The notes beneath the pieces are model-generated. The model was not told where the DNA came from. It saw nothing but the letters and a program-made list of their open reading frames with translations, and did no database searches. Shown one piece after another: positions 19,276 to 29,163 of a stretch of DNA of 64,000 nt. Made by a program: the position numbers and the translations under genes. The DNA comes from Cerrena zonata. Lineage: Eukaryota; Basidiomycota; Agaricomycetes; Polyporales; Cerrenaceae. Numbering within the stretch: the first letter of the stretch is position 1; each line of letters starts with the position of its first letter. The stretch spans positions 1 through 64,000 of the forward strand of contig JASBNA010000063.1 of assembly GCA_038087015.1 (NCBI GenBank), read 5' to 3'.

Positions 19276-20382
19276 ATGTTTAGAAACTTACTATTGAAGT
19301 CTCCGATACGAACCCATCCATTTCCAGTTCGCTCCATTCTTCCGTGTCGTAACTTTCGTTCCAGTATATATAGACTCAATAAAAATGAGATAGATACGCA
19401 AATTCAGCAAGCTAGAAGTAAATTCAAACCAGAAGAACTAGAAGCAGCCAGACTTGCACGTTTAGCTGGATTAGGTCCTTTTGTATCCAAGCTTCCCGAA
19501 AAATGGATTCCTTATGCTGAGTTGATGAGACTTGAAAAACCCGTAGGGACTCTTCTCCTTCTTATTCCATCATTTTGGGGCATTACGATGGCTTCATATT
19601 CGATCAATGCCGGTTTTGGAACTTTTTCGTCAGCAATAGCCCTTTTCTCTATAGGGGCCCTTATTATGAGAGGAGCAGGTTGCACGATTAATGATATTCT
19701 AGACCGGAAATTAGATAACCAAGTTGCTCGGACCATGGAAAGACCTATTACCAGTGGTAGAGTATCTGTTCCACAAGCTTCTGCTTGGTGCGTGGCTCAA
19801 TGCCTTGCTGGTCTCGTTGTCTTGTTGTCATTGCCTTTTGAATGTTTCTATTTGGGTGCATTATCATTACCATTTGTTGCAACTTATCCACTTTTCAAAA
19901 GATTCACCTATTACCCTCAAGTAATGATTTCCATATGTTTTAGTTGGGGTTGTCTTTTAGGATTCCCAGCAGTTCATGCTCCAGTTGATTTATTAATTGC
20001 TGGACCATTGTTTTTTTCAAACTTTCTTTGGAGTATGATCTACGATACCATTTATGCTCATCAAGACAAAAAATTCGATATAAAAGCTGGTATAAAGTCA
20101 ACTGCTTTGGCTTGGGGTGATAAAACTAAACCTATTCTCTATGGATTAGGTACTGCTCAAGTGGCAGCTTTCACCACAGCTGGATTTATGAGCGGTTTCG
20201 GCCCATTCTTCTACTTGGGAGCTGCTTGGGGGTTTTCCAGATTGTTTTCTCAAATTAGAAAGGTAAATCTTGACGAACCAAAGAGCTGTTGGAATACTTT
20301 CATTGGAAATATTAGAACCGGTCAAATTTTATGGCTTGGAATGCTCATTGACTACATTTTAAAAGTTTTCGGATTATTATAA
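19276..20382 (+). CDS. COQ2: 4-hydroxybenzoate polyprenyltransferase, ubiquinone synthesis
   Basis: A 368-residue UbiA-family prenyltransferase. It joins the polyprenyl chain to 4-hydroxybenzoate in the inner mitochondrial membrane, an early committed step of coenzyme Q synthesis. The first ~30 residues are Arg/Ser/Pro-rich without acids (presequence). Two Asp-rich substrate motifs are present, N139-D-x-x-D143 in NDILDRKLD and D257-x6-D264 in YDTIYAHQD, with about eight membrane helices between residues 90 and 365. Length matches S. cerevisiae Coq2 (372). Its stop is only three bases from the stop of the convergent VPS3-like gene, so the 3' UTRs must overlap. Confidence 0.95.
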   Translation: MFRNLLLKSPIRTHPFPVRSILPCRNFRSSIYRLNKNEIDTQIQQARSKFKPEELEAARLARLAGLGPFVSKLPEKWIPYAELMRLEKPVGTLLLLIPSFWGITMASYSINAGFGTFSSAIALFSIGALIMRGAGCTINDILDRKLDNQVARTMERPITSGRVSVPQASAWCVAQCLAGLVVLLSLPFECFYLGALSLPFVATYPLFKRFTYYPQVMISICFSWGCLLGFPAVHAPVDLLIAGPLFFSNFLWSMIYDTIYAHQDKKFDIKAGIKSTALAWGDKTKPILYGLGTAQVAAFTTAGFMSGFGPFFYLGAAWGFSRLFSQIRKVNLDEPKSCWNTFIGNIRTGQILWLGMLIDYILKVFGLL

Positions 20383-20385
20383 TAT

Positions 20386-23221
20386 TTATTGTAAATCCTT
20401 ATAAAGTCTCTCATTAAATTTGGAATCAACTCTACTGAGTAGTTTTTTCAAGGTGATTCCTCTTTTGCGAGACTCAAAATTAATAATTAGATTATATAGA
20501 TATTCCTTAATATATGGTAACGGAACATATGCTGGTATAAATTTAAGTATCTCTGTAGGTTCAAAATAATCACCATACATGGTAATGAAGTGTCTGGTTG
20601 TAAGAATTTTACTTTGTTCATTGTCGATACTCATATATAGGTGAAAAAGTTCTTGTAAATCTATTTTTATATCGTGATCACTTCTTATTTTGTAGTATTT
20701 CTGAAAGTCATTAAAATAAATTGGCTTGGAAGGAAATGGCAACGCATTATATATAATAAAAACTTCAGCACTTGAATAATCACCTAAGTTGAATAAGTTT
20801 TCGATAATATTTTCATTCTCGAAAAATATTTGTAGATATTCTAAATAGTCCTTATTTAAAATTTCTTTCAATTCGTTTAAGTGATCCAACTCTCTTGGGT
20901 ATCTTAAAAAACGAAACAAAAGAAGCTCAAATACTTTCAAATAGTTCTCTGTGAACTTTTTGCACTCACTTCTATTTTTATTTATACTGAGATAGTCAAT
21001 CCAGGATATTTTTGGCCATTCTGGATCGGCGAGAGAATGCTCAAGTTTGTATGTTTCTTTCAAAATGTTGAAATTGATAACTTCTTCTGTTTCATGAGAG
21101 TGATTTATTAATGCAGATAATTCAGTAAGCAATTCATCTATAGATTCTAGGGAAGCGTCAGACGATTCTATTGTTGATTCAAGATATTCGATTTTCAAAG
21201 AGTTGAAATCTAATTCACCCTGATAAGTTCTGGATATATCCTTTAAAATTGAATTATGTGTTTGTTTGTGTTTACTGGTTTTATTGGCCTTGAGATACGC
21301 AACACCATCATTTGGACAAATCTTCAACATTTCAAGGAGATACTTGTTGTAAGCCTTCGCTATCATTGAAATGATCTTTCAATTCCTTGAATGTGATCTT
21401 TACCAAGTCAAAATTCTCATCTGAGATTTCTTCCTTTAGTAGTTTGACTGTCAAGTCACAAATTTTGACGGCATTCATTTCATTTGGTTCATGTGCTTGT
21501 TGAAGTAGAAGAATATGTAATAATGCAAAATAGAACTTTTTCTCTTCCATGTACTTCAAAATTTCAATCTTATTTGATTCAGAAGATTCCCAGAACCCTT
21601 GATCATCATTTATAAGAGTTATTAAATCGGCATTAGACTTAATATTCGTGGTATAGAGTAAATATCTGAGATATGAAGTGACATGTGGAACGTTGGGCTG
21701 TCTATAGTATTTCTGTAAGACGAGCGATATAAACGAGTCATTGGTGATATTAAGATCCTTAACGAGTGAGACAATTGTCTTGATCCCAGTAAAAGTTGCA
21801 AAATCTGAAAAGAAATTTTCTGGCGCCTTGACATTGAATGCTAATAGAAAGAACCTTGGGTCTAATTCAATTTGGCCAAGGAGAGTTTCAGCTTCATTAA
21901 ATTTATGTGATGCAATAAGAATAAGCATTTTCAATTGGAGAATGAATGTCTGTTTGGCATTAGATTTCAGTTCATACATTTTGTCAATTGTGGAAATAAG
22001 ATCTTCATATGGTCCTTCCATAATCAAATTTTGTGCTCGACTGAATAAAGCAACAACTTCATCCTCTTCATGGAATAAAAAAATTTGGTTATTGTTGTAT
22101 ATCAAAAGCTTTCCACTAGAGTTATTCTCAGTTTGAGCTGAGATTTCTTTTTCCGTAAAAGTCATTATTTTCAAAATCGACTCTAGACTTTCATTATTAA
22201 AATTTATTTCTGAGTTGACCTCACATATTTTAAAATTATTCAAGTTTTGCTCATCCATGTTCTGAGTAGGGAGATCGCTCATTCCAATTTTATGGCGAAT
22301 GTCTAAAGATTCTAAAGAGCTAAAAATCAATTGAGTAGATCCTTCGGGCGATGTAAATATCCCAATTACATATGGCCAGTGTATTACAAGCCCATTTGAA
22401 GGGTATCCTTCATTCATCCAAGAAATTGTACCTCTAGTTACATCACCCAAGGAATTGATGAACATAGATATCGAGGCAGTGGCATCTGATCTTGCTGTAA
22501 GTAAAAACTCTTCATTTCCGGAGTTATTCTTGAACTGGACGATGAATGGTTCTACTTCTTCTGAAGGATCCAGTGTATATTCAAACAAGGGTATTTTTCT
22601 TGTTTGCTGTAAATCGACTATATCATAATTTTTATCATTTGCGACTAAACAAAGGTTACTATAGTTCAGGGATGTACCACTAGAGCACGATATACCCTTT
22701 CTAGCTTTGGAGTAATTAATGACTTTTAATGATTTGATCAGGTCGGAGCTGAATTGGATTAGGTGAATTTTATCAGATGTATACACTATAGCTTTATCAT
22801 TCGGTGGGTTAGGAATTGATTTTTTTAATTGAGTTAAATGCAGAATATAGGAAACATCTTTTATTTTACCAATTCGACACGTAGAAAGCTCTGGAAGAGT
22901 GTAGACGTAAACAGTGTCACCACTTAATATCAATATACGCTCGGTATAAGACAACACAAGTAGTTTGTTAATTGGCCTTCTTTCACTTCCCACATTGATT
23001 TTTGAAATAAGGAAATATTCTGGAGCATCTTCAAACTTGTGATAATGTAGTATTTGACCCAAGGAAGTAGCTATATATAAATTTGCTTGATATGTAGATA
23101 TGTAGGTGATACTCTCATTTTGAGCTGAGTCCAACGGAATATCAGTTATTAACTGTCGGACCTTGAATTGTTGACGATTACCATCAAGCTCTGGTAGATG
23201 GATTGTTCGTGACAGGTCCAT
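20386..23221 (-). CDS. VPS3-like CORVET tethering subunit, with internal +1 frameshift
   Basis: Two overlapping minus-strand frames form one gene. The first (23221 to 21332, 629 codons) has an N-terminal CNH-type beta-propeller (~residues 1-300) followed by alpha-helical repeats. The second (to 20386) continues the helices, starting around YNKYLLEMLKICPNDG. Ignoring one G in GAAGGC near 21353-21358 joins them into ~944 residues, near the size of S. cerevisiae Vps3 (1011). The CNH plus helical solenoid layout, and segments such as LDPRFFLLAF, resemble Vps3/TGFBRAP1 more than Vps39. CORVET tethers endosomes through Rab5-type GTPases. The split could be a base error, a disrupted allele or recoding. 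Family assignment is moderate; Vps39 is the main alternative. Confidence 0.65.
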
Positions 23222-23520
23222 TATCTGTTTGCTTCCGTAGATATGGATACTCCCTTGGATTGGTACTGCTGGTCACTAATAACAAATATATCAATTATAC
23301 TTTATCAGTGAGAAAAAAAATTACTCCAACAGATCCTTTTTGGATACGCAACATTTTATAATTAGCAGCTTTTTACAAATTATAAACAATTACAAAGCGT
23401 ACTTACATTGGTTCGTATAGATTGGTACCTCTTACCAGGTGATTAAACACTATAAAAGTGAACAAAAAAAAAAGTAAAAAAAAAAAGAAAAAAAAAAAAG
23501 TCTATAAGCAGTGTATTATG

Positions 23521-24801
23521 TTATATTTTCAAATCAACTGAAGAATTCGAATTAGAAAATAAAGAAGGAGAAAACACCAAGTTATCTCTATGAGCGATGT
23601 ATTCACTATCAGCAAAACCCAAGGTGCTTTCGATTTCGTTACTTTTCAAGCCTTTAATCAACAGGATTTCGGTCGAGCTATAATTGACTCTACATTGGCC
23701 AACTTCAACTGCTTCGGATATTGGGCTTGACTTATCCGAAACGACTTTGATTGCCACACATTCACTTTCGTGGAAAGACCCTTCAACATGAACAACACCA
23801 GCTGGAAGTAACCCAGCTCTATTTTTACGGGTTAATGCTCTATAACAACCTTGATCAATGATTAGACAACCTCTTGTTTTCAACCCATGGAGAAGCCAGA
23901 ATTTTTTATCAGATCTAATTTGGGTACTACGTGGTAATGCAAGGAATCTTGTGTGTAATGGAATGCTGTTTTTTTCGATTTCGGATTTCATGAATTCAAT
24001 TTGCTCTTCTATACTTTTAGAAGTTCCGTCTAGTTCTTGAATATTGGATACGATATCTAATATATGTTGAGGCATAGTCGACAATGTAATAATGGTGGTG
24101 ACACCAACACTGTTGGCTAATTCTGCTGCGATTAATTTTGTTGTCATACCACCCGTACCGACTTTTGAACCAGCTCCAGCATCTTCAGTGTCAGTTTTGA
24201 TTGATAAATCAGTAATTTTATCTACAAGGAGAATTGGCTTAGCATCTGGATTTGTTCTAGGGTTATCTTCATATAAACATTCAACATCAGTCATTAAAAA
24301 TAAGTAATCAGCATGAATCATACCAGCAGTAATTGCAGATAAAGTATCATTATCACCAAACTTAATTTCTGCCACTGATAATGCATCATTTTCATTAACA
24401 ATTGGAATAGTACCAGAGTCGAGCAATGCATTTATAGTATTAGTGGCATTTTTGTATTGGGTGAAATCCACTATATCGTTTCTGGTGATCAAAATTTGAC
24501 CCACTGGTTGATCAAGTTGTCTAAATAAATCATCAAATAATGCCATAAGTCGAGATTGGCCCACAGACGCCAAAGCTTGAATCTCCGATAACTTAGATGG
24601 TTTGGTTGAAAGGCCCATTCTCTTCATCCCGAAAGCAATGGCACCCGATGAAACAATAATTATCTTATGACCAGCACGACGAAGTCTAACAACAGTTTCC
24701 ACGATATTTGACATATTTGAAATCCTTGGTTCTCTGGTAACTTCATCCACCAAGGACGAAGTCCCTAATTTAATAACAATCCTATATGTTTTAGCAGCCA
24801 T
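23521..24801 (-). CDS. PRO1: Glutamate 5-kinase, proline synthesis
   Basis: A 426-residue gamma-glutamyl kinase, catalysing the first step of proline synthesis from glutamate in the cytosol. The amino-acid kinase domain (~1-270) shows VIKLGTSSLVD at 9-19, the IVSSGAIAFG loop, and the substrate region NENDALSVAEIKFGDNDTLSA. The C-terminal PUA domain (~300-400) includes DQGCYRALTRKNRAGLLPAGV. Length equals S. cerevisiae Pro1 (428). Proline feedback acts on the kinase domain in this family. The first ATG was chosen. The gene is separate from the reductase (PRO2), as in other ascomycete yeasts. Confidence 0.96.
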   Translation of the reverse strand: MAAKTYRIVIKLGTSSLVDEVTREPRISNMSNIVETVVRLRRAGHKIIIVSSGAIAFGMKRMGLSTKPSKLSEIQALASVGQSRLMALFDDLFRQLDQPVGQILITRNDIVDFTQYKNATNTINALLDSGTIPIVNENDALSVAEIKFGDNDTLSAITAGMIHADYLFLMTDVECLYEDNPRTNPDAKPILLVDKITDLSIKTDTEDAGAGSKVGTGGMTTKLIAAELANSVGVTTIITLSTMPQHILDIVSNIQELDGTSKSIEEQIEFMKSEIEKNSIPLHTRFLALPRSTQIRSDKKFWLLHGLKTRGCLIIDQGCYRALTRKNRAGLLPAGVVHVEGSFHESECVAIKVVSDKSSPISEAVEVGQCRVNYSSTEILLIKGLKSNEIESTLGFADSEYIAHRDNLVFSPSLFSNSNSSVDLKI

Positions 24802-25049
24802 ATTTCAATCTTTACCACTACCTACCCAAAAGTATCAATATCTTTCATAAAAAAGGGTATTATCATGTCTTTTTTTTTTCATAAAAAATTCCAGATTTTT
24901 TTCCTCTTTATTCGATAATCATTTGACTCACATTTTTTCGGCAAAAGTTTATAAATTTACCGCACTCATTTGTTGCAGCCAATGCTAACGGATCCTTCTA
25001 CAACTTTGAAAATGATATAACTAATGGTGCATTTACTTATATAAATATA

Positions 25050-27590
25050 CTATTTTTTTGCTTGTTGGTAATATCTAATCGACACTTTATCAGTGGCCTT
25101 TAAGTCTTTGGCAACCACGATTTTGTCGTCGCCTGGGAACAAATCAAAACCGTTATCTTGTAAGAAAACGTCTCTTTCAACGATTATTTCAACACCTTTG
25201 ACTGGTTTGTTGGCTCTAAGTCTTATTTGGCCATTCTCAACGGTGAAATCAACTTTTCTATCGTTGAACTTGAGATATTTCAATGGTTGAGGCCAATCAG
25301 CAGCACCAGCAATGATATTTCCTTTGTTATCAACTAATCTAGCGTAAATTACTACTGGAACATCATTTGATATTGGGTGTGATTCTACAAATTCAGTAGT
25401 AGCATTGGCTGATAAAGTAACTGGCTTGTCAGGAAGTGACTCAATGATATCCCCCAGGGTAACATTGTAGATTTCGATTTTTAAAGTTGAGGGTAATGGT
25501 TCTGTGGTAGCATTTACCCCCCAAATGTCAACGTTATACTCAGTTTTACTATAATCATGAGGAGCACCTTCTTTAGACACTGGCTTGGCTTGCTCATGAG
25601 TGAATTTCTTCTCATTTCTGTAAAGTCCAACACCAATTGGATGACTTTCACGCTTGACTGAATAGTATCCCAATTTTGGCCTTTTATAAAAATCAATAAT
25701 TGCCCAAGAAGCCACTGGCCAACAATCATTAATTTGCCAAACGATTGCACCACTTGTATAGCGTTTACCTTCACCACGCCATTCACGTCTCCAACATCTA
25801 TAGGCATAACCAAGACATTCGGCTTGCATCAATTGAGTAGCGTATATCCAAGCATCTAAATCCAAACCTTCTACTTTAATATTCTCGAAAACATATAATG
25901 CCAAACGACGTTCAAACCCATCAGATTTATTATGATGGTCAATTGATTCACTTTGGGGATATAGTTCGGTCTTATCAGTTATACAATCTTCGTATGTTTT
26001 ACGATTAGGTAAAGCTTCCATACCGAATTCTGAGATAAACCGGCCACCTAATTTATACCAATCTTGATACTTTTCTTGTGTTCCATGCCAAACATTCCAT
26101 TGATGGATATCACCAATAGTTGGATCAGTGGTATGACTACCACCCCAAGGAGATCCTGGATGATAAGGGACTTGCGGGTTCAAGCTCTTGAGTGCATCTG
26201 GAATGACTTTTTCGTAAATTGTACGAGCTGGGAAGTCGGTTTTTGAATAATCCCCAGAATGATCGTTTTGATCCCAATGTAAACCAAAGTTTTCAGCAAC
26301 TTGATAGTCTTCATTATTACCCGCATATACAGCCATACAAGCATGATTTCTAAGACGTTTGATTTGATGGTCGAATTCGGGCTTACACGTTTCAATGAAT
26401 TCTGGGAAACCTGGATATTGGCCGCAAGCAAACATGAAATCTTGCCAAACAAGTAATCCAAGGCGGTCACATTCATCATAAAAGATATCTGTTTCGTAAT
26501 ACCCCCCACCCCAGACTCTTAACATATTTTGATTACCATCTACTGCCAACTGTAACCAGTCAATGTAGTCTTGGTCTGTCATCAAAGTTTTCATTGAGTG
26601 ACAAGGAATCCAATTTGAACCAGTCGAATAAATTGGAATATTGTTGACTTTGAAATAAAAACTAGTACCTGGTTGATCGATAAGTTTTTCTTGAACCAAT
26701 TCAACTCTTCTTAAACCTACCTTTTTAATTACTGTTTGAATTTCTTTCAGATTCGATAAAGTAACCTTAAATGTGTACAAAGAGGCTTCACCATGACCAA
26801 GAGGATACCATAATTCAGGATTTTGAATATCGAATTTAAAGGAATCCAATCCATTTTTATCTGCTTTGCTAGCGGTTTTCTCAATAACCTTACCAGAAGG
26901 TGAAATCACTTCAATGTCAATAGCGACTTGAGATTTGGTTCTGATATCTGTTTGCACGTCAATAGTTGCATTCAATTTTTCCGAAATTTGGGAATTAACA
27001 TAAACATCATCAATGATCGAATTGAAAGAGACAAGTTTAACTGGAAGATGAGGACCGCAAGTCATTAAAATGGGCCCCCAATCCCAACCATAGTGATATT
27101 GAGCTTTTCTAACTTGTAAACGAGAAGTTTCACCATTGAAACATTTATATTGACCATGTTTTTTCTCCAAACTACGACTAGTTCTTAATGCACTGTCGAA
27201 CTTGATTAGCAACTCGTTCACACCACCAAAGTTCAAGTGAGGTTTAGCGTCGACTCGATATTCAACAAACATGTTATTTGCTTTCAATAACTCTTTACCG
27301 TTGAGCCAAACCGTAGCGAACGTATCCAAACCTTCAAAGACCAATTCATGATTTTCAAAGTCTTTCAAAGCAGAGTCCACTTCAAAAGAGTTCAGATACT
27401 GCCAATCCTGTTCACCAACCCATTGAACGTCACGTTCATTGGTATCAAGAAATGGATCAGGAATCTGTCCATTATTCAACAAATCAGCAAAGATCTCGGT
27501 GCAAGCAGCTTCCTTACGAGATTGGAACCATTCTTCAGTACCATCTTTCCTGTACGACCAATTTTTTAAAACTATTTCTGAATTCGACAT
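25050..27590 (-). CDS. Beta-mannosidase, glycoside hydrolase family 2
   Basis: An 846-residue GH2 enzyme. The layout is a sugar-binding jelly roll (~1-190), an Ig-like domain (~195-300) and a TIM barrel with acid/base E427 in GNNE (424-427) and nucleophile E521 in SEFG, followed by C-terminal beta domains. WGGGYYE and GWDWGP are beta-mannosidase-type substrate motifs. It should cleave terminal beta-1,4-mannose from N-glycan cores or manno-oligosaccharides. There is no signal peptide, so the enzyme is probably cytosolic. S. cerevisiae has no equivalent; the family is patchy in yeasts. Its promoter contains two GTGGGG boxes (27679 and, inverted, about 27796) that could bind Mig1-like repressors. 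Confidence 0.93.
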   Translation of the reverse strand: MSNSEIVLKNWSYRKDGTEEWFQSRKEAACTEIFADLLNNGQIPDPFLDTNERDVQWVGEQDWQYLNSFEVDSALKDFENHELVFEGLDTFATVWLNGKELLKANNMFVEYRVDAKPHLNFGGVNELLIKFDSALRTSRSLEKKHGQYKCFNGETSRLQVRKAQYHYGWDWGPILMTCGPHLPVKLVSFNSIIDDVYVNSQISEKLNATIDVQTDIRTKSQVAIDIEVISPSGKVIEKTASKADKNGLDSFKFDIQNPELWYPLGHGEASLYTFKVTLSNLKEIQTVIKKVGLRRVELVQEKLIDQPGTSFYFKVNNIPIYSTGSNWIPCHSMKTLMTDQDYIDWLQLAVDGNQNMLRVWGGGYYETDIFYDECDRLGLLVWQDFMFACGQYPGFPEFIETCKPEFDHQIKRLRNHACMAVYAGNNEDYQVAENFGLHWDQNDHSGDYSKTDFPARTIYEKVIPDALKSLNPQVPYHPGSPWGGSHTTDPTIGDIHQWNVWHGTQEKYQDWYKLGGRFISEFGMEALPNRKTYEDCITDKTELYPQSESIDHHNKSDGFERRLALYVFENIKVEGLDLDAWIYATQLMQAECLGYAYRCWRREWRGEGKRYTSGAIVWQINDCWPVASWAIIDFYKRPKLGYYSVKRESHPIGVGLYRNEKKFTHEQAKPVSKEGAPHDYSKTEYNVDIWGVNATTEPLPSTLKIEIYNVTLGDIIESLPDKPVTLSANATTEFVESHPISNDVPVVIYARLVDNKGNIIAGAADWPQPLKYLKFNDRKVDFTVENGQIRLRANKPVKGVEIIVERDVFLQDNGFDLFPGDDKIVVAKDLKATDKVSIRYYQQAKK

Positions 27591-28371
27591 CTTCTTATAC
27601 TGGAATCCCAGCTATCCAACCAGTTCAATGGTGATTTCTAACCCTTTAAGTACCTTTCAACCCGTATACTGGAAAATCGTGGGGTAAAAAAAGAGAACAA
27701 TGCTCGCCGAATAGGGAAGGTTGTCCGAGCGGAACACCAACAAAAAGCGAATCCAATCGCGTCTCTAATGGGGAAAGCCTTCCGTTTCGTTTGTTCCCCC
27801 ACGAAAAGAGTTTCAAGAGAAGGTTCAAAAGAGATGGTTCAGGAGAGTATATAGTCCAATGATATGCTTAAATGGAGTATGGGTAGGTAGGGGAATGGAT
27901 GAGAAGTGAAATGAGTCTAGCTGGAGTCTAGCTGAGAGTCTTGCAGTGGCAAGACCGGACGGTTTTTGGTGTTATTGTTGCATAAACAAGTGTATTATAA
28001 TCGTGAAAAGTGGGCAGATGATACAGAAAAGCATTCAAGGTAATTTGTAATTGATAAGATGTTAATTCAGCAACGGGCATCAATTATTCTAGTAAGAGTA
28101 CCTAATTAGGATTAGTATTGAATTGGCATTAGATTCAGTATTCGAGCAGAAAATTTCCTATATATTTAGAGATTATATATATGTAATTATATATATGTAA
28201 CTATATATATGAATCATATGTATATACTCATGAGATATAGAAGCTCACCAGTGATGTGCAAATCTGTAAATGTATTGCAGCCTGAAGAGTCTAGGAGTTG
28301 ATTCGCACGCTGAAATTTTAATGAAAATTCAAGTCCAGAAGATCCTTGAAAAACTTTAATAATCATTAATC
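27591..28371. other. Intergenic divergent promoter, beta-mannosidase/IAH1
   Basis: A 781-bp gap. The beta-mannosidase side holds two GTGGGG/CCCCAC boxes. The IAH1 side has three tandem 14-base AT units (28172-28213). No tRNA or further gene seen. Confidence 0.45.
28172..28213. repeat. 14-bp AT-rich tandem repeat, three copies
   Basis: Units ATTATATATATGTA, ATTATATATATGTA and ACTATATATATGAA in register. Located about 160-200 bp upstream of the IAH1 ATG, where it may also serve as a TATA-rich promoter region. Confidence 0.7.
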
Positions 28372-29163
28372 ATGAGTTCTACGAAAGCTGGATTTGATGA
28401 AGGGAAGTTTGTTCTTTTTGGGGATTCAATTACTCAATTTGCCAATGAAAATTTTAATGCCGGGCATCCTAATACCCATTTTTTCTTTCAATCTAGTCTT
28501 CAAAAAGACTATGTTCGTAAATTAGATATAATCAATAGAGGATTCAGTGGATACAATTCTAATCATGCCAGGGTGATTCTACCACGCATTCTCGAATCTG
28601 ATTCCAATATTAAACTAATGACGGTATTTTTTGGTACTAATGATGCCGTGCAAACAATCCAATATGTACCTTTGGACAAGTACGCTGAAAATGTATCTTT
28701 TATGATTGACGAGATTAAGAAAAAGAATATAAAACCAATCTTGATTGGTCCTGGATTACATCAGAGCTTTTCGTTCGTAGCTGAAAAACTACACTTAACT
28801 GAAGTACCAGAAGATAATGGTAATAATATTACAAATAAAGAATATTCTGAACTGGCCAAAATGGTAGCAGAAAAGCATGGCATTCCATTCATTGATTTAT
28901 GGCAAGGACTCAGAATTGCTGGCGGCTGGTCCGAAGATCAGTTGTTGAAGCAAGATATCGATCTCGGTGAGTTTTTACTTGACAATGTTCACTTGAACTG
29001 TAATGGCTATAAAGTTTTGTACGATTTATTAATGGATTCGATCAGAAAAAATTATCCCGAGTATTCACCAGAAGAAATGGACTTTAAATGTCAATACTGG
29101 AGATCCATTGACCCAAATAACATCGAAGGAACAATTTTCCAATCTTACCATACTCCACCTTAA
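28372..29163 (+). CDS. IAH1: GDSL esterase, isoamyl acetate hydrolase type
   Basis: A 263-residue SGNH/GDSL hydrolase. Block I FGDSI gives nucleophile S19, block III GTND lies at 88-91 and block V D204-N-V-H207 gives the catalytic Asp/His pair. The fold and length fit S. cerevisiae Iah1 (238), which hydrolyses acetate esters such as isoamyl acetate. No signal peptide, so intracellular. The ATG follows AATC. The stop overlaps the stop of the convergent zinc-cluster gene, so the two reading frames overlap at their ends. Substrate range is inferred from the family. Confidence 0.88.
   Translation: MSSTKAGFDEGKFVLFGDSITQFANENFNAGHPNTHFFFQSSLQKDYVRKLDIINRGFSGYNSNHARVILPRILESDSNIKLMTVFFGTNDAVQTIQYVPLDKYAENVSFMIDEIKKKNIKPILIGPGLHQSFSFVAEKLHLTEVPEDNGNNITNKEYSELAKMVAEKHGIPFIDLWQGLRIAGGWSEDQLLKQDIDLGEFLLDNVHLNCNGYKVLYDLLMDSIRKNYPEYSPEEMDFKCQYWRSIDPNNIEGTIFQSYHTPP

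Noticed and set aside
21330..21366. Intron as explanation for the VPS3-like break, or a separate gene starting at 21366
   Set aside because: GTATCT occurs but no branch point follows; the sequence after the break reads as the direct continuation of the helical repeat, and there is no promoter space.
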